NCBI GenBank assembly: GCA_003448685.1
Contig: DLXW01000108.1
Location: forward strand, 1-8,493
Source: Cyanothece sp. UBA12306
Lineage (GTDB): Bacteria; Cyanobacteriota; Cyanobacteriia; Cyanobacteriales; Microcystaceae
Length of the DNA: 8,493 nt
Reading direction: 5' to 3'
Position 1 is the stretch's first letter, and each line of letters starts with the position of its first letter. A model generated the notes under the pieces. It had not been told where the DNA came from and did not search any database. It worked only from the letters and a program-made list of their open reading frames with translations. The position numbers and the translations under genes were made by a program. This document shows positions 6,952 through 8,493 of this stretch, in pieces.

Positions 6952-7992
6952 TTAAGGTAGAAGTTGCCAAATTTTAATTATTTTATCTTCAGCACCACTA
7001 TAAAGATAACGTCCATCGGGACTAAAAACTAAGGAAAGAACCCATCCTTGATGTCCTTTTAAAGTAGCTAATTGACGACCTTCGATCAAATCAAATAACA
7101 TAATATTTCCTTCCTTATTAGCTGTGGCAACTAAACGATTATCTGGGGAAATAGCGATCGAATTAATTTCTAAACTCGGACCTTTCATATTCAGTAATTC
7201 TGCACCCGTAGCTAAATCCCAAACTTTAACATAATTTTTTACAGCAGCTACTAATTTTTTACCATCAGGAGTAATCTTAAGATCATTAATATATCCTGGT
7301 TGTTTGGGAGAAGATTTGATTAATTCTAAATTTGAAACATCCCAAAATTTTAAGGTTCGATCTTGTCCGATAGCACCAGAAATAAACATCTTTCCATCAG
7401 GGGTAAAAGCTACATTAGTTGTTGGTCCTATATCTGTTCCCAAGGTTTTAATTAAGTCCCCTGATGCAAAATCCCAAATGCGAATAGTACGATCTGCACC
7501 ACTAACACTCACCAGCATTTTATCATCAGGACTGAGAGCTAAATCACTTATTTTTCCACTATGTCCTCGTAAAGTTTTTATTCTTTTACCGTCTTTTAAA
7601 CTTAAAATTTTGATGTTTTCCTTTTCTGCTGATACTAATTTCTTTTGATCCGAAGTTACTACAATAGATGAATATTCATTCACATCATTAACTTTAGAAT
7701 AGATGACTTTTTCTTGCTCAAGATCCAGTCCATTGATCGTTCCATCCCCTGTAGCTACTAATAATATATTGTTGTCAGGACTCAAAGCAATAGATTTAAT
7801 CACACCGTTAAATCCTTGAAGATCTTTAACGGTAATTTTTTGTTGAATAGATTGAGCAATATTACTATTATCAATATTTTCTGCAACAATTCTTGGTGTT
7901 ATAATAGAACAACCTACTGCTGCTATTAAACCCATATTTGTTAACAAGAAAAATAAGTTTTTAACTTGAGCTTTCTTAATTAATTTTTTCAT
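6952..7992 (-). CDS. WD40-repeat beta-propeller protein with N-terminal export signal
   Basis: This 346-residue protein begins with a basic, hydrophobic signal (MKKLIKKAQVKN, then LFFLLTNMGLIAAVG) and Cys28. AAVGC is a marginal lipobox, so it may be a lipoprotein or a membrane-anchored or periplasmic protein. After a linker (about 29-57) there are seven WD-type units, starting near residues 58, 100, 139, 183, 229, 271 and 313. Typical cores are LSPDDKMLVSVS, RTIRIWD, FTPDGKMFISG, LKFWD, VKVWD and FSPDGRYLYSG ending IKIWQL. That makes one complete seven-bladed propeller, a protein-docking scaffold; no catalytic domain is attached and the partner is unknown. It converges on thiL with a 45-base gap that has no strong terminator. 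Upstream, 7993-8177 is AT-rich with no gene. Confidence 0.9.
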   Translation of the reverse strand: MKKLIKKAQVKNLFFLLTNMGLIAAVGCSIITPRIVAENIDNSNIAQSIQQKITVKDLQGFNGVIKSIALSPDNNILLVATGDGTINGLDLEQEKVIYSKVNDVNEYSSIVVTSDQKKLVSAEKENIKILSLKDGKRIKTLRGHSGKISDLALSPDDKMLVSVSGADRTIRIWDFASGDLIKTLGTDIGPTTNVAFTPDGKMFISGAIGQDRTLKFWDVSNLELIKSSPKQPGYINDLKITPDGKKLVAAVKNYVKVWDLATGAELLNMKGPSLEINSIAISPDNRLVATANKEGNIMLFDLIEGRQLATLKGHQGWVLSLVFSPDGRYLYSGAEDKIIKIWQLLP

Positions 7993-8145
7993 CTTTACTC
8001 ACACAATCTATTGACTAAATATTTTTATCTAAATTAGAACTATATCACTTTTAGCCTAATTACCTCAGTTGAGTTTAATAATTTTAATAATAATTAACAA
8101 TAAATCTTATTTTAAAACTTCTAACTTTTGAATTCTTGAATATAC

Positions 8146-8165
8146 ACTCCTCCCATTCTCCACAC
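8146..8165 (-). repeat. G-rich element (minus strand) between the WD40 and small-protein genes
   Basis: On the minus strand this reads GTGTGGAGAATGGGAGGAGT. It is a degenerate, oppositely oriented relative of the G-rich element at 8474-8493, so the two flank the small gene as an imperfect inverted pair. Confidence 0.3.
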
Positions 8166-8177
8166 TTTGATCTAAAT

Positions 8178-8375
8178 TTAACTTAACTGTAGTTTTTTGG
8201 TAACTTGACATCCGTAATTAAAAAAGAGATCTTTTTGCAAAATTGCGTTGTCTTTAAAAACCTCAGTTAATCCTAGGGTAACTAGCATCATCAGCGTCGC
8301 AATAATCATGTAGGAATGAAGGTTAAGAGAATCTTTGGTAGTTCTGAACATTTTGGTTTTCCCTGCGCTCATCAT
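8178..8375 (-). CDS. Small single-span membrane protein, function unknown
   Basis: The open frame is 65 residues (ATG at 8375) or, more likely, 57 residues from the ATG at 8349-8351 (MFRTTKDSLNLHSYM). It contains one clear hydrophobic span, roughly MIIATLMMLVTLGLTEVF, preceded by a polar N-terminus and followed by a charged tail ending KKLQLS. I do not recognise the family. The sharp, uninterrupted membrane segment and a good promoter just upstream support a real gene. The promoter's expected start point (about 8375) would leave the first ATG almost leaderless, which favours the 8351 start with a leader of about 24 bases. It may be a small thylakoid or plasma-membrane protein (inference only). 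It is on the same strand as the WD40 gene, separated by 185 bases. Confidence 0.5.
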   Translation of the reverse strand: MMSAGKTKMFRTTKDSLNLHSYMIIATLMMLVTLGLTEVFKDNAILQKDLFFNYGCQVTKKLQLS

Positions 8376-8381
8376 CTATAT

Positions 8382-8409
8382 CTTATAAAGACTCTAAAGG
8401 TAATGTCAG
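8382..8409 (-). promoter_or_regulatory. sigma70-type promoter for the small membrane protein
   Basis: On the minus strand, CTGACA (8404-8409) and TATAAG (8382-8387) are separated by 16 bases, each matching consensus at five of six positions. A second TTGACA (8422-8427) lies upstream but has no good -10 at proper spacing. Confidence 0.5.
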
Positions 8410-8473
8410 TCCCAAAACCCTTGTCAATGGAGGATTTAATCTTGTATCTAAGTGGAATTATGTAGAAAGACAG

Positions 8474-8493
8474 GTGTGGGGAGTGTGGGAGGT
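8474..8493 (+). repeat. G-rich tandem 9-mer at the window edge
   Basis: GTGTGGGGA (8474-8482) is followed by GTGTGGGAG (8483-8491), and the array may continue past the window. No gene is seen from 8410 to 8493. Confidence 0.4.

Noticed and set aside
7304..7648. 114-residue plus-strand frame opposite the WD40 gene
   Set aside because: It is the antisense shadow of repeated WD40 codons, with no ribosome site or family signature.

Overview
The window looks like chromosome of a unicellular, AT-rich cyanobacterium of the Crocosphaera/Cyanothece type (inference). The basis is two perfect HIP1 octamers (GCGATCGC at 6074-6081 and 6639-6646), a B-type aconitase as the TCA-cycle aconitase, a WD40-repeat protein with an export signal, and toxin-antitoxin families of a style common in cyanobacteria. 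No rRNA, tRNA, CRISPR array or transposase is visible.

Layout. Positions 103-1522 (minus) hold a GHKL/MORC-like ATPase whose natural C-terminal half, a RecB-like PD-(D/E)XK nuclease, has been put out of frame. Together they look like one broken ATPase-nuclease gene of probable DNA-defence type. Diverging from it is acnB (1687-4296, plus), intact with all three Fe-S cysteines, preceded by a strong ribosome binding site and a 15-bp tandem repeat, and followed by a short GC-rich hairpin repeat. Positions 4350-5805 are a toxin-antitoxin cluster with three modules in different states. The first is intact: a RelE/ParE-like toxin followed by its antitoxin. The second is a degraded DUF433/DUF5615-type pair of which only fragments remain (about 4997-5136). 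The third has an intact antitoxin (5261-5512) and a toxin (5505-5805) split by a single-base frameshift. Then come thiL (5899-6906, plus; thiamine-monophosphate kinase), a convergent seven-bladed WD40 protein (6952-7992, minus) and a small single-span membrane protein (8178-8375, minus) with a recognisable sigma70-type promoter. The window ends in a G-rich tandem element.

How it fits together. acnB (citrate to isocitrate) and thiL (thiamine diphosphate synthesis) are housekeeping genes and look healthy. The accessory material around them is mostly decaying: one frameshifted ATPase-nuclease, one fragmented toxin pair and one frameshifted toxin with its antitoxin kept. The most interesting object is the GHKL-plus-RecB-nuclease architecture at 103-1522. 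The most instructive pattern is the serial decay of TA modules between acnB and thiL.
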